From Cristatella mucedo (taxonomy: Eukaryota > Bryozoa > Phylactolaemata > Cristatellidae), in assembly GCA_009760855.2 (NCBI GenBank), contig WPIO01000030.1, forward strand, positions 2,349,001 through 2,413,000: DNA of 64,000 nt. The letters run 5' to 3'. Made by a program: the position numbers and the translations under genes. The stretch's first letter is position 1. Every line of letters starts with the position of its first letter. The notes below the pieces were generated by a model. That model did not search any database. It saw nothing but the letters and a program-made list of their open reading frames with translations, and had not been told where the DNA came from. Positions 23,661 through 34,639 of this stretch are shown here, one piece after another.

Positions 23661-24786
23661 ATAATAATAATAATAATAATATTGCACTTGATAAAGCGCC
23701 CTCAGAGAACTTAATCTCTTTCTAGGCGCTTTAAATTTGCTGCAAAGTGATACGCAATAGAATAGTAAGTAAAATCATGCTTGAAAAACAAACAAAATGA
23801 ATAACATGGTTAGGGGTTACATGCACTGGGTCAGCATGCAAATGTGGTTAGTGGCAGCATGAACAGTGTCAGCACGCATAAGCACATCGAGGACGAATCA
23901 CAAGGACCCACTAAATGCTGTCCTAAATAGGTATGTTTTTAAGTTTCTTTTAAATGTGGTCAGGTCAGGGGATGTTCTGATGCAGGTCGGGAGGGAGTTC
24001 CAGGCTGTGGGAGCATACGAGCTAAATGCACGGTCTCCAAAGGATTTAAGGTTTGTACGAGGTATTTCTAGACTGTTGGATTCCGAAAAGCGAGTGGTAC
24101 GATGCTTTGCCTGATGGGGTAGTATCTCTGAAAGATAGGCTGGAGCCATAGAATGAAGAGACCTAAAAGTGAGCGACAAAACCTTGAAGTCAATCCGTTG
24201 CCTCACTGGTAGCCAGGGCAGGTCGGCGAGAAGTGGAGTAATGTGGCAACTGCGACGCTCACGACAGACAAGCTTAGCTGCAGAGTTTTGCACCAGCTGC
24301 AATCGCCTGATCGCACATGCTGGTAGGCCAGTAAGCAGTGAGTTGCAGAAGTCGAGACGAGATGTCACGAATGCATGGACCAACTTGGACGTGTTATCCT
24401 TATCTAAACAAGACCTAATTTTAGCAATGTTATGAAGCTGAAAATAGGCTGATTTGACTGTGGAGCTGATGTGGTCGTCTAACGAGAGGTCGCTTTGGAA
24501 TATGACACCTAGATTTCGAGCTGATGCAACTGGAGATATGCTGGCAGAGCCAATTTTGAAAGTCAGCCTTTCCAATTTCTGAATAACACTAGGTTTGCCC
24601 ATAACTAGTAAGTTAGTTTTATCATCGTTTAGTTTTAGAAAATTTGCTGCCATCCATGATCGGATGTCATCAATGCATGCAGCAAGTGAGTTGAGAGAAT
24701 TTGAGGTGCTCGAAGGCTGGGAGGGATCAAAGCAAAGGTACAACTGAGTGTCATCCGCATAGAAGTGAAAGCCTAGATTGTACAGA
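23661..24786 (-). mobile_element. Best-preserved LINE-A copy (5'-truncated)
   Basis: A minus-strand insertion with an (AAT)n tail at 23661-23682, a complete 3' end and an uninterrupted coding remnant up to motif C of the RT. Truncation falls directly upstream of motif C, near 24786. Among all LINE-A copies in the window it has the longest open frame and the most canonical residues, so it is probably among the youngest. Confidence 0.92.
23898..24764 (-). pseudogene. LINE-A reverse transcriptase C-terminal half (about 288 codons open)
   Basis: The frame is open from the RT motif C (FYADD; YADD at 24750-24761) to the natural stop at 23898. Downstream of motif C are 'CIDDIRSWMAANFLKLNDDK', 'NLLVMGKP', a 'SRLDFCNSLLTGLP' block, 'LLADLPWLPVRQRIDFKVLS', 'HQAKHRTTRFSESNS' and 'FGDRAFSSYAPTAWNSLP'. 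The order matches the RT thumb and C-terminal region of CR1/L2 elements. EN, linker and RT motifs 0-B are missing through 5' truncation, so no functional protein is expected. There is no ATG start; any start codon in the frame is coincidental. Confidence 0.92.
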
Positions 24787-25045
24787 TGTTATTAAGTCTA
24801 GTGTGGGTCCTCATATGCCACAATAATCGTATTTGAATCGCTAAACTTCAAGAACATTGAAATCAATATTGTCCATGGATAAACAAATTTGTAGCCCTAG
24901 CGGCGCATTTTCCGCCGAAGCCTGTCATCTTTAATAGAATGCAACGACACGACACTAGCATATATTCTTGATGAGTTGGCCCATGTGACCAAGTGCTCTA
25001 CGTGTCGTCGCCCAGATGGCCTATGGTTCACTGCAACTATTTAAC
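24787..25045. other. Unassigned spacer
   Basis: Nothing recognised between the LINE-A copy on the left and the LINE-A/LINE-B nest on the right. Confidence 0.4.
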
Positions 25046-25049
25046 AAGC

Positions 25050-25278
25050 TATATCAAATTAAATTAAGCGAGAAAAGCATATACAAGAACAGGACTGTCA
25101 CCCGTCAGGCTTAGGAGGGCTATTGAAGATCGGATATCGAATGCATAAATCCCAGCTAGGGCGAAGTCTAGCTTCTAGAATGACTTTTTGGAATCATCGA
25201 TGCACAATCAAAGATGCTGGTGTCCAGGATCAGTAACCTCCTAAACTGCTCATAGTTAGCTCCTTAGCTTACGATCAT
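25050..25278 (+). mobile_element. LINE-A EN-RT linker, left part of an interrupted copy
   Basis: The stretch around 25140-25270 ('gcgaagtctagcttctagaa', 'tagctccttag') matches the LINE-A linker seen at 11.04 and 13.56 kb. It breaks at about 25278, where LINE-B sequence begins, and the expected continuation ('tagcttctttttcaataaaa') resumes at 26288. Confidence 0.75.
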
Positions 25279-26277
25279 TTGTTGATTAAACCGTCGGAAT
25301 CTACTGCAGCACTGATAAACTGAATGCTTAATTTGCCGACATTCAATCTTGGATATCTGAAAACTTCTTGAAACTAAAACAATAAAACGTAACTGTAATG
25401 CTCATAGGACGCTCTAAGCATGTGGCTGGATTAAAAGGCTTTGCACTTCAAGTACGTCATACTGTCGTGAAACCATCACCACGTGCTCAAAATGTATTCG
25501 TCATTTTCGACAGCTGCCTCAATTTTAAAAGCTTCATTCCATCACATCCGATCCCTATCAAACGGTTAGGAGCTGTCTTCCATAGTGACCTGCCAAATAA
25601 GTTACCAATTCCTTAGTTCCATCCCGGCTTGATTATTGTAATTCTCTTTTAGCTAGGCTACCGAAGAAAGCAACTAGGCCATGCAGCGGGCTCTCAATAT
25701 GGCTGCAAGGCTAGTCTTCAAGCCCCAGAGGTTTGAGCACGTGTCTCCTTTGCTGAAAGAGCTGGATAGATGTTGGTTAATCAACGGATACGGAGCAAAG
25801 TTTTTATCCTGACCCATAAGGCCCTTCACGGCTTAGCTCCTTCGTACGTAGCTGAACTGTTTTTTTGCGCAAGTTTCAGCACCTTCATCTCTCCGGTCCT
25901 GTACGGACAGAAAATTAGCTGTTCAATTCCTCTGCTTAAAGATTTTTGGCGACAGAAGCTTTAGCTCTACTGGTTCTAGAATGTGAAACCCGCTTTCCCA
26001 ATTCTTATGCAATTACAACTACTCTTCAGCTGCCGATTATGGCTCATCCTTTTCAGTGGTCCTGAGCTTCTACTGCAAAGCTAATCACTATCTCAACTGC
26101 TCTCCTGACTCTGCCGTGTTTCCCACTATCTCTTTGTTGGGTGAGACGAAGTCTGTTGGCTACCGAATGTGCAACAAAAGCTGCTTGGGCTGTGAGAGCA
26201 ATACACAAAGCTCTCCTTCGTAGCCTCCACATAGTCTTTTTGGCTTTGTGGATTTACTGGTGGTGATACATTAAATT
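25279..26277 (+). mobile_element. LINE-B copy nested in LINE-A
   Basis: A 5'-truncated LINE-B. It starts at the region after motif C ('ctgaatgcttaatttgccga'), followed by the C-terminal domain ('gcaaggctagtcttcaagcc', 'ggcttagctccttcgtacgt') and the LINE-B 3' end ('tttttggctttgtggattta', then a short 'acattaaatta' tail). Several stops and frameshifts; the longest frames are 64-72 codons. It splits a LINE-A copy whose two parts flank it. Confidence 0.82.
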
Positions 26278-26822
26278 ACGTCTACACAATAGCTTCTTTT
26301 TCAATAAAATCGATAAGGTCACAAGTCCGTCCAAAGGGCGGCAGCAACTTTTCTTTCATAATGTCTCTTAATTCCCTGCATAACCTCAATGTGTGCTTTC
26401 AAGGATGCCACAGGTGACTTCATCCTTAAGTTCATATCCCAGTCAGAGAAGACAGAGAGTATGATAGATCTTATTCAAACAGCCCCGCTTCAACGGTACA
26501 CGGATCTGCATCTGCCATGCCCAACTAATTTCGTGAATATGTCATTTGCCTCAGGTGTCCTAAAACCTATGAAACAGGGTAATTCAGGCCACTGCTGGAC
26601 GAACAAATTTGAGTATCTTTCACACAGTCTCTCTGCTACTGTTTCTATCAAGATAGTTAAATGAATAGTGGCAGACCACTTGAACTCATATACTAAAACG
26701 TTAAGCCTAACTAGTCGGTCTACTCTGGTTTCAGAACTCATCGCTCCACAGAGCCAGCGAGCTTTCATTATGCACAGGGAAACCCTGCATCTATGATTCA
26801 ACAATGTTTTAGCAGAAGCTAC
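26278..26822 (+). mobile_element. LINE-A linker and RT start, right part of the interrupted copy
   Basis: Continues the copy broken at 25278: 'tagcttctttttcaataaaa' and 'ccctgcataacctcaatgtg', then a frame with 'SFASGVLKPMK' (equivalent to 'SGHVP..FKK') and 'FRTHRSTEPASF' near 26730-26765. It ends near 26800, where opposite-strand endonuclease sequence begins. Confidence 0.72.
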
Positions 26823-27300
26823 ACTTTGTCTTTGCTATGATGGATTTGTAAAATCTTCAGTAGCCCTCGGATACCGATAGATGGACAGTCAATCCTGATA
26901 GTGTATATGCTTTTTTGTAGGGCTTTCGCTTGTTAGACCTACCTAACTAAATGTCCTTGGCAAACCATAAGCCGTCTGGTTAAGGGCTCGAGGTGCTCTT
27001 AGCCTGAGGTGAAAACTCGTCGAGCGTGGCAGCTAGTGTCATGTTGCTATCTACCTATGATGCTAGATCGGAAGGGGGACTGAGCAGCAGAGGCGAGGCA
27101 GATATTTTCGCACGGGCAGACTCGACGTCTAGGGTGTTGATGTTTCGTGATAATCAGGTGGTATTAGAGGACAAGTAAGAGTATAGGGCACATTGCAGGC
27201 TAAATAAGATCTGCAAGTGGTCAGATAAGCATGATTTAGTAATAATTGGTTATGAAAACGTGAAGTTGTATGATAGCATTGCAGAAAATGTTTAATGGCA
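26800..27300 (-). mobile_element. LINE-A endonuclease C-terminal remnant, minus strand
   Basis: On the minus strand the translation near 27240-27120 gives an 'SDHLQILFSLQC'-like block, the conserved end of the APE endonuclease, followed by the degenerate linker. It aligns to the minus-strand copy at 35.2-35.7 kb ('gatagatggacagtcaatcc' against 'cgatggacagccagtcc'; 'tctgcaagtggtcagataag' against 'tctgtatgtggtcagattag'). Strongly decayed. Confidence 0.65.
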
Positions 27301-28505
27301 TGTTGAGGTAGAACATTTATTAAATTTTACACATGTATTTGAAAAGAAAGGTCCTATATTTCAGCCAAGTCTTGCTTGATGTGTCACATTAAGAGGTCAT
27401 ATGAATTGCTGTTTTATTGATGAAAATCTTCTGGCACCCTATATCGAATATCAGTAAAGCTACAATTCAGTTTCTAGTCACTAAAGCACATTTCAAATAA
27501 TTTTATGACATATGGAATTGAAAAAGTAAGCATTATATTGATAGTTGATTCCAATTCTCGATTCACATTTCCCAGAAGTCCAGTAAATATGCAACGATGA
27601 AATTAAAACTTCGCAGTCAAACTTGTGTGACTTGACTAGGGACTGGTCTTATGGACGAGACATGACCACCACACAAATCGGATTCAACATGATATAAATA
27701 TGCGATTTCAGCTGTGCAAGTACTTCTTCTGCGAAACGTTTGTCCTTCGCAATAATTAAAGTTGGAAATGTTGGTTGAACGATTCAAGCACTGCTGGAAC
27801 ATGAAGTACGGGCCGGGAGAGTGAACTTAAAGTTGTCTTTGCTTCATACTAGGTCGTTGGTTAAACAGAGGATAGCGATATCAGTTGAGTTGGGCATATC
27901 AGTCACATGAAACCGTACTGAAAAATTCCAAAACTTATCGACATTGGTAACATTTTGCTTAGAAACGATCCTTTTAAACAAACCGACAACAGGGAAGAAC
28001 GGAAACAGGAAGCTAGCTTAAAAGAACCGAATACGGCTTGGGATAAATCCGTCTGTAGAGGAGCAATGAGAGCCTAATTTTTTCTTGACTTGGTTTTAGG
28101 TCAATAAAGACCACAGTATGGTTAAGACTTTTCGGGAGATTTTCTTTTGACTTGACTGCAATCGTCATTTCTCGGCAAATTCCAATTGTTTGGTCAATAT
28201 ATTGTCTGTTGCAAGAGTTCATACCTTGGGTTAACCTAGAAGAGGCCTACATATCTAAATATCTTTTAAAATTTATACAGTGAATTACTCCAACTTAATG
28301 GTAATCAGGCCGACTATTTCCGTGGCCGCCCAACTTAATGCCTTTCTTTGGAATTGTAGCTTAATGTTTATTAAACCCCTAATGGTACATGAGATGGTCA
28401 ATGATTGCGATTTCAACGTGGTTGCTTCGACTGAGAACTGTTCGAAGTTAGAGTTGTGACTTAAATCGACCATCTGTGTACTGCATTAATAATAGCAATG
28501 CTAAT
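27301..28505. other. No recognised gene
   Basis: About 1.2 kb. Short minus-strand frames of 61-69 codons exist but show no family similarity or splice context. Confidence 0.4.
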
Positions 28506-28509
28506 ACAC

Positions 28510-28740
28510 TAATAATAATAATAATATTGCACTTGATAAAGCGCCCTCAGAGAACTTAATCTCTTTCTAGGTGCTTCACATTTGCTGCAAAGGAAACACA
28601 ATCGAAGAGTGAGTTTTATCATGCCCGAAAATTAACACGAAGACCATGGTTAGTTGTGACGTGCACAGGGTGAGCGTTCAAGTGTGGTTAGTCGAAGCAT
28701 GCACAGTGTCAGCAAGCCTAAGCCTTCATGTTGTCTTCGT
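28510..28740 (-). mobile_element. LINE-A 3' end fragment, minus strand
   Basis: An (AAT)n tail at 28510-28527, followed by 'gcacttgataaagcgccctc' and the rest of the 3' end up to the duplicated 37-nt units. It breaks near 28735. No coding part. Confidence 0.88.
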
Positions 28741-28870
28741 TAGCTCTTTTAATTACTCAGCCGTACATATAGGAACAGTGAGCATAAGTTGCTGGTCCTC
28801 TCTCACTGAGCTAATAGCTCACTGGCCATTGCTCAGACATTAACTTTGGGCCAGTACTAAGGTTCAAGAG

Positions 28871-29218
28871 AATAGACTGACGCAGTAGCTGCCTCTGAGG
28901 AAGCATGCCTCCCAGTATCTAGGCCACTTAATCAACTTGATGCAGCTAATACTTAGCTTGAAGGCATTAGCCCCTTAGAACATGCTCATCTATCTGAACC
29001 TGCTGTAGAAGTGGGTAGGAAAAAACTAGCTCCTACGCCTCGGAATTCGTCTCTCCTTCGTTCGCAACAGCTATCAAGTGATGCTGATATGATGAGTTGG
29101 TAGAGATTGGAAACTAACACAAGGCTAACCCTGGGCGTTTGGATCGTCTGTAGGGTTTACTATTCTTGTCCTATTCTTCTTGGTCTAAATAAGCAAAGAA
29201 GAAAGGATAAAGACAGTT
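28871..29218 (+). pseudogene. Unidentified open frame with two in-frame TAGs
   Basis: One plus-strand frame stays open for about 115 codons except for two TAG codons, near 28953 and 29100. It contains 'LEGISPLEHAHLSEP', 'KKLAPTPRNSSLLRSQQL' and a basic end 'NKQRRKDKD'. Each TAG could come from a single C-to-T change of CAG. I do not recognise the protein. It overlaps the last 14 coding bases of the minus-strand exon candidate, so at most one of the two is likely to be real. Confidence 0.3.
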
Positions 29219-29375
29219 GAGAGGTGTTACTTACCAGAGGGATCAACCTTGTGCTCTAATAAGTAAATTCCATCTCTAGCCTCGTACAACACTTTATTCT
29301 TTTCCAGGTGTCGACAGCACAGGAACAAGGGAAGGGAATCAGTATTTACAGGTAGGCGATGGGCACATGGGGCTC
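29171..29375 (-). pseudogene. Candidate terminal exons of a host gene (or retroelement relic)
   Basis: On the minus strand, 29375-29235 is a 141-nt open stretch bounded by an acceptor-like 'tatttatctccctag' and a donor 'ctg/gtaagt'. It encodes residues including 'LPVNTDSLPLFLCC', 'HLEKNKVLYEARDGIYLLEH' and 'KVDPS'. The next 50 nt (29234-29185) look like a compact intron ending in a pyrimidine-rich tract and 'ttatttag'. Joining to 29184 gives D-Q-E-E and a TAG stop (29171-29173). No upstream exon was found, so the gene, if real, is partial here. I do not recognise the family. Typed as pseudogene only because it is incomplete. Confidence 0.35.
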
Positions 29376-30334
29376 CTAGGGAGATAAATACTTACTGAGC
29401 AGTGGAGAATATTTTCTTACTCCATGAAGAGGGAAGGCCTAGGCAGCCTGAACCTACTTACTCACTACATTCCTACTAGGGTGTATGTGGTAAGCTAGAG
29501 GATATTCTCCTACCTCTGCTCCTAAGATTCCCGCCTCCGTCTAGCTACTCACAGTCAGATTCTTGAAGGAATTGAAAATCTTACTGAATTACTCCTGTCA
29601 AATTTCCGGTTGTTAAAAGCGAAGGGATGCTTAACAGTGATCCGTTCACCGAGTATAATCTGAAAGAACTTCTGCTCACCGCAACTAAATGAGGCCCTGC
29701 TCTGTTACCAAGTATCTGCGATAATTTCACTCGTGTTCTAATTATTTCGGTACATGCAGTCTGGCAAGGTGGGTGGCCAGGTTCGTAATGCAGTTAAGCA
29801 TTGATCTTTATTTTATAAATGCAGTTTACTCTTCAACCTTGCCAATTTTTAGTCTGTTTCGATCAGATATACGTACTAAAAAAAGTGGTAACTACATCAA
29901 GCGATCTCTCGTTAGTTTCTGCATTGAAAGTGGGTATCTGTTTAAGGTTTAATAATATAGAGCTTATTACTTAAAGACATTGCACCATCCTCCCTTTAGG
30001 TTTCAATACAACCCAAACACGCTCGTACGTAACCGTAATTGTAAGTCATCTTTGGATGACTTGATTGCCAAAAGTTTATTTAAATATGCATTACTGCAGT
30101 TAACTATTTAATACCCAACTATGCAGAGGTCCCGGCAGACTAGCAACAACTTTAAATTTTCCCTTTTTTACAGATTCCCAAAAAAATCTCATCAAACTAC
30201 GTACAACACTATGTAAAATGAACAAATTATCAAAAGAAATAAATCAAATTTTAATCGATACTACTTCACTAAAATTGCATATCTCTAATAAAATAAGGAT
30301 ATCAAATGCAGCAATGAGGACATATGTGCGATTT
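29376..30334. other. No recognised gene
   Basis: Several GTAAG-like strings lie in 29380-29600 on the minus strand, but no open exon could be joined to the candidate at 29.2-29.4 kb. The rest is AT-rich and unassigned. Confidence 0.35.
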
Positions 30335-31375
30335 TACTGTCCCGGCTGGATCTATTAGCTGCTGTCAGCACTAATGATTATGATATATTTCAAGAGAGAT
30401 TAAGAACAACAATAGGTCTCGCATATGCCGCACTAGTGGGGCTAAAATCTTACTTTTACGTTCGTGCTAAATTTGCGTCGTAAAGTAGATAGTCATCCAA
30501 CACCTGACCAGTCACCTCGGAAGTTTCACAAAGGTACATTTTCCATCATGTGCAGTCTGTCCCCCATTCACACCGACCTTTTTGGAAACGCGAGATAGAT
30601 TTACAGGATCGGCTATTGATTCCATGCTGAAAAAACTCAGCTATCTTTATTTCATAAACAATCTGATTTAAACAGAAAATTCTAACTTAAATGTTTTATT
30701 AGAAGTTGTTTGAACTTGTATTTTGGCTGCCTTCCTTGCTCCGATCGGTTTCTTAAGAGAACAGATATTCTCACATATTCTCCCGAAGAGCCCGACTGGA
30801 CTAAAATACCTTTTTCGGGTACTAGAAATGTTGTAGTGGGACCGGCAGCATTTATTTTAGTTTGGCGCTGTCTTTAAAAGAAAACCCTTCATTTGAAAGT
30901 TAATAATATCAAATTCATCAGATGAATTACAAATTCCAAAAAAATTCAAAAATCAAAGGTTATCTGAAACATTGGCTAAAAACATTACCTAGCTATTATA
31001 TAGACTGCTTTTCTGCAGTGCCAACATTTCCATTGCAAGGAAAAGTAGCCATGGCCTCTGAAGCTGGTCGTGAATACACCCGAAGAGCTAGTTCATTAAT
31101 ACCAGAAGTTTAGCTTCGCATGTCCGTCGCTGATGAACCTTCTTTGGCTCCCAGAAGAAGGATGGACACAGAGTTATCTTGTTTTACATATCCTTTAGGC
31201 CAGATTTAGCTTTCCTCTTTCATACCTAGCTGAACTAATGCATCAGCTTTAACACCTCTTGTGCTTTAAAATACTTGGGTGAACAATAAAATAGCTGCTC
31301 TGTTTTTACGCCTACACATCGTTAACAACAGCGTCTTTAACTCAGCAGCTCCTTGAGTGCGAAACGCAATTTTAA
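30335..31375 (+). mobile_element. Highly diverged LINE-B copy
   Basis: Near 30390-30450 the translation 'ERLRTTIGLAYAAL' parallels the LINE-B stretch after motif A ('ERLRTAIALADDAL'). At 31195-31370 'tcatacctagctgaactaat' and 'ggtgaacaataaaatagctg' match the LINE-B C-terminal part. The middle is hard to align. All frames are broken. It is one of the oldest LINE-B remnants here. Confidence 0.65.
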
Positions 31376-32170
31376 AATTTGTACATCAGGATATTTATTT
31401 ATTCTCTGGTTTGTAAAAGTAGCACATCCTTTGCATCCACCTTTTTCAGTTTTGGTTTGTCAGTTTGGATACCGACAAATAGGTTTTGCTTACGGCTGGG
31501 GCGTTCAGTTTCTGCAGTTATACTACAATGAAAACAGATGTTCCGAATGCTGATCAAACGAAGAGCCTTTTACCATGAACTAATATCAAACTCTGTGTTG
31601 TGAACTTAATTATTGAAACCGAATTGATCGTTAAGACACGTAAATAAAAGATTACAGCTTATCGAATTTTGTCACGAAACGTGCCGGAAAAGCTAATAAT
31701 CAGGAATATTCACCATTACTGTATCCGACTGAAGCCACTGGCCGCGACCGAAGAATCAGTCCTAAATGTTACGATGGCACTGTTTGATATATGTATATAT
31801 ATATATTGCCTGTGGCAGACTTTTATCAGAAAAACTAGTCCGAAAATAAAACGTTAATAAATTATTTCAAATTACTACGTGGTAAATTCGCATTGAATCG
31901 TCAAGTTGACATACCTGTACAAATAGTTAGGTGTCCGCACGAATTTTGACGTAATCGCAGCACTTCTCTGTGTCACAGTAGGTGAAGTTAAGCACGATAT
32001 TTTGATAGTAAACACCCGAGTACTTAGCCATTGTCTAGGCACAAATGAAATTATTAGGGTAACAACTTGGTTAGTTTGGAGATTGAAATGTAGATGTGCT
32101 TCTAACAATGCCGGTACAACTCGTGGTGCTATCTCCATAAATTGATCTTTTTAGAAAAGTAGTTACAAAC
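31376..32170. other. No recognised gene
   Basis: AT-rich sequence with a short TA run near 31791-31806. Nothing recognised. Confidence 0.4.
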
Positions 32171-32171
32171 A

Positions 32172-32425
32172 CTAATAATAATGCACCTGATAAAGCGCCC
32201 TGAGAGAACTTAATCTCTTTCTAGGCGCTTTACATTTGTAGAAGTGAAATGCAATTGAATGGTAAGTAAAATCATGCTTGAAAAACAAACAAAATGAATA
32301 ACATGGTTAATGGTGACATGCACAGGGTCAGCATGCAAATGTGGTTAGTGGCAGCACGCACAGTGTCAGCACGCATAAGCACATCAAGGATGAATCACAG
32401 GGACCCACTAAATGATCTCCTAACA
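32172..32425 (-). mobile_element. LINE-A 3' end fragment, minus strand
   Basis: A short AAT tail, then 'gcacctgataaagcgccctg' through both 37-nt units and the start of the noncoding/coding junction ('gggacccactaaatg'). The copy breaks at about 32420. Its similarity to 23.68-23.92 kb is high, suggesting a fairly recent insertion. Confidence 0.88.
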
Positions 32426-32429
32426 CTGT

Positions 32430-33440
32430 ATACATAGTAGCAAATACGCACCGTCATAAAAGCTTCAAGCTAAATATGCATAGCTCACGTGTTTTAGGGT
32501 CGTAATTCATGTGCTTAAAGGAGAAAGTAAGGGAAATAACTGCTAATATGCTAGGATGCCCAGAATGGATATAGCTTGCAGCTTACAGGAAAGTATGAGC
32601 ATAAATAGCTTTCTTACTATTGATATTGAAAGCTGTACAATTTAAAAAAGCTATCACAGAGACCTGTTGTAAACTTTCGTTGCAAATGCAAATATAATTC
32701 CTTTCCATCGCTTGAATCATATTAGTTTGTAAACATCAGTGGCCAACCGCGTTCGCAAAAGGCGACCCTCAGAATGCAGGAAAGTTGAGGTCAAAGTGTT
32801 TAAGTCACAATCGCATCATCTAAATAGAAATGCAAGCCGGTGATTCGATTTCTGCCCCTACACTACTGCTAGGTTTGATGTGACTGGTAAGTATAAGTAT
32901 CTTGCAGTGGATGTATCACAAGCAAACACGAAAAAATCCCCGTGGAAAATATATGAGAGATATATTTCCGCAAAGTGACTTCTATTTAGCTTGATCCTTG
33001 AAATGAGTTACAAGCTGCATGACCAATAGGAAGTAATATTAGTTTGCACTACTGAGGTACGAGAATGTGGTTCAATTTCATGCATGCATAGATTAATTCA
33101 TCAGGCATTGTCAGCGGTAAGTATTGTCAAACACCACGAAAAGTCTTGAATTAAGACCCTGGTCTTGTGCATCTGCATAATTGTTACTCATGAGACATAA
33201 TTATTGGTTATATCAATATTACAAGCAGACAACAGTTCGATACCTATCTTAGAGTAAGTAGGCATTATAGACCCAGAATTGATGTGGGCAGTCACGTTTG
33301 CTGGAGATTTAGTGCTGGCTTTATAAAGGCTGGAGAATTACTGTTCTTCGCTGTGTGAGTTACCAGGTCTTATCACTTTAGGGAGATCATGCATGGAAAG
33401 TCACTACGCTTCCATTGGGATACTTACTTGTATTGGTGCG
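32430..33440. other. No recognised gene
   Basis: Unassigned sequence between two LINE-A 3' fragments. Confidence 0.4.
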
Positions 33441-33444
33441 GTGC

Positions 33445-33535
33445 ATAATAATAATAATAATAAAAATAATAATAATGCACTTGATAAAGCACCCTCAGAG
33501 AACTTAATCTCTTCCAAGGCGCTTTACATTTGCAT
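33445..33535 (-). mobile_element. Very short LINE-A 3' end fragment, minus strand
   Basis: An (AAT)n run at 33447-33475 followed by only about 60 nt of LINE-A 3' end ('gcacttgataaagcaccctc', 'aaggcgctttacatttgc'). This is an extreme 5' truncation. Confidence 0.88.
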
Positions 33536-34029
33536 ACAACTAAATTACAGCTATACAGTGCATATGGCCTTCTGGTATTAGTCTCGCGTCGGCTAATACA
33601 AGAAAACCTTTTCTGTAGCCGCTGGATAATGGCAAGACTTCTTCCTCAGTTAAACAGTCTGAGTAGCATTTGCAACAAGTAGATAGCGATACTCGTTGAG
33701 AGTTTTTACAAGTCGTTTTCTATGGGCATCGTTTCTTAGTAAAGGTCTAGTGAACTTTGCATCCGAGGAATGAATTTCACCCGTGAAGACAAATGCCGGG
33801 ATTTTAAGTCCTGCAGCATATTAAGCACCTAGATGCAGAATAAGCTCGTTTATAGCACTATGCAAGTAATGTTCTTTCTCAGATTGATAAGCCGATAAAC
33901 TCTCGCAAATATTCATTTCATAAAATCCCAAGTAAGATTCGGCTATACCTATATTAAACCATCAAAAGAATAATAGGCTGACAAAATTATATACAATATA
34001 GTCCTGAGTGAAACAGCTACCCCGTATTT

Positions 34030-34570
34030 AGGGGGAAGGTGATGTAACAATCGCTAACTCAGAGCTAATGCTAGTAGGAAAGGTAGACCTACAAAAAATG
34101 CCTTCTTAGATGCTATTAGAAGCTAATTAGGCAATTCTATGCATAATAAATGTATATAGCGGCGTGAGATAACTAAAACTCCAATCGAGCGCTTTCCAGA
34201 AGTCGAAGGGATTGGGCCCACGACGTAATCTCGACATTGGTCGTGGCGAATACCTAACTATACTAAACCAACTCGGTGATATACGTTCAATGATCATAAG
34301 CCAGTTAATATCTTGTTAGCAGAAATCTCCGAATGTGTGATGAAAAAATTAGATTTATTTACTGAAATCAGCTCCGATAGCTCAGCATTTTTCTTTACCG
34401 CCAGCTGACTAACGGCTGGAAGTAAGCCAAGAATGGGCAAGCTTTGCTAGGACACCATAATTTAAGGATTACCAGGTTCAATAACCTCTGAAAAGCTTAA
34501 ATAAGGTGGACTGGTGTTGAGCTGATTTGATTATGTAGTTAAAGTTATTTCGTAAAATTAATTTCTAAAA
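34030..34570. repeat. Unclassified dispersed repeat R2, copy 2 (with SINE insertion)
   Basis: Counterpart of 340-790, with the same order of shared strings ('gagctaatgc', 'aaaaatgccttct', 'gatagctcag', 'aaataaggtg'). About 110 bp near 34165-34275 has no counterpart in copy 1 and looks like a tRNA-type SINE. No coding frame. Confidence 0.6.
34165..34275 (-). mobile_element. tRNA-type SINE (SINE-2 like) inside R2
   Basis: The minus strand reads as a tRNA-like head: A-box region 'ttggtttagtatagttagg' and B-box-like 'gggcccaatcc' (34209-34219). It resembles the SINE at 42.06 kb ('ctggtttggtccagcagtta'). It is absent from the equivalent place in R2 copy 1, which supports insertion. Confidence 0.55.
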
Positions 34571-34639
34571 ACAAACTGGAATTCGCAAGCAGAGTTTGAA
34601 GTTTCCATAAATGAGTTCAGCTGGTTGGCCACCAATAGT

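Noticed and set aside
24169-24435. 88-codon plus-strand frame
   Set aside because: It is the opposite strand of the LINE-A coding remnant at 23.9-24.7 kb.
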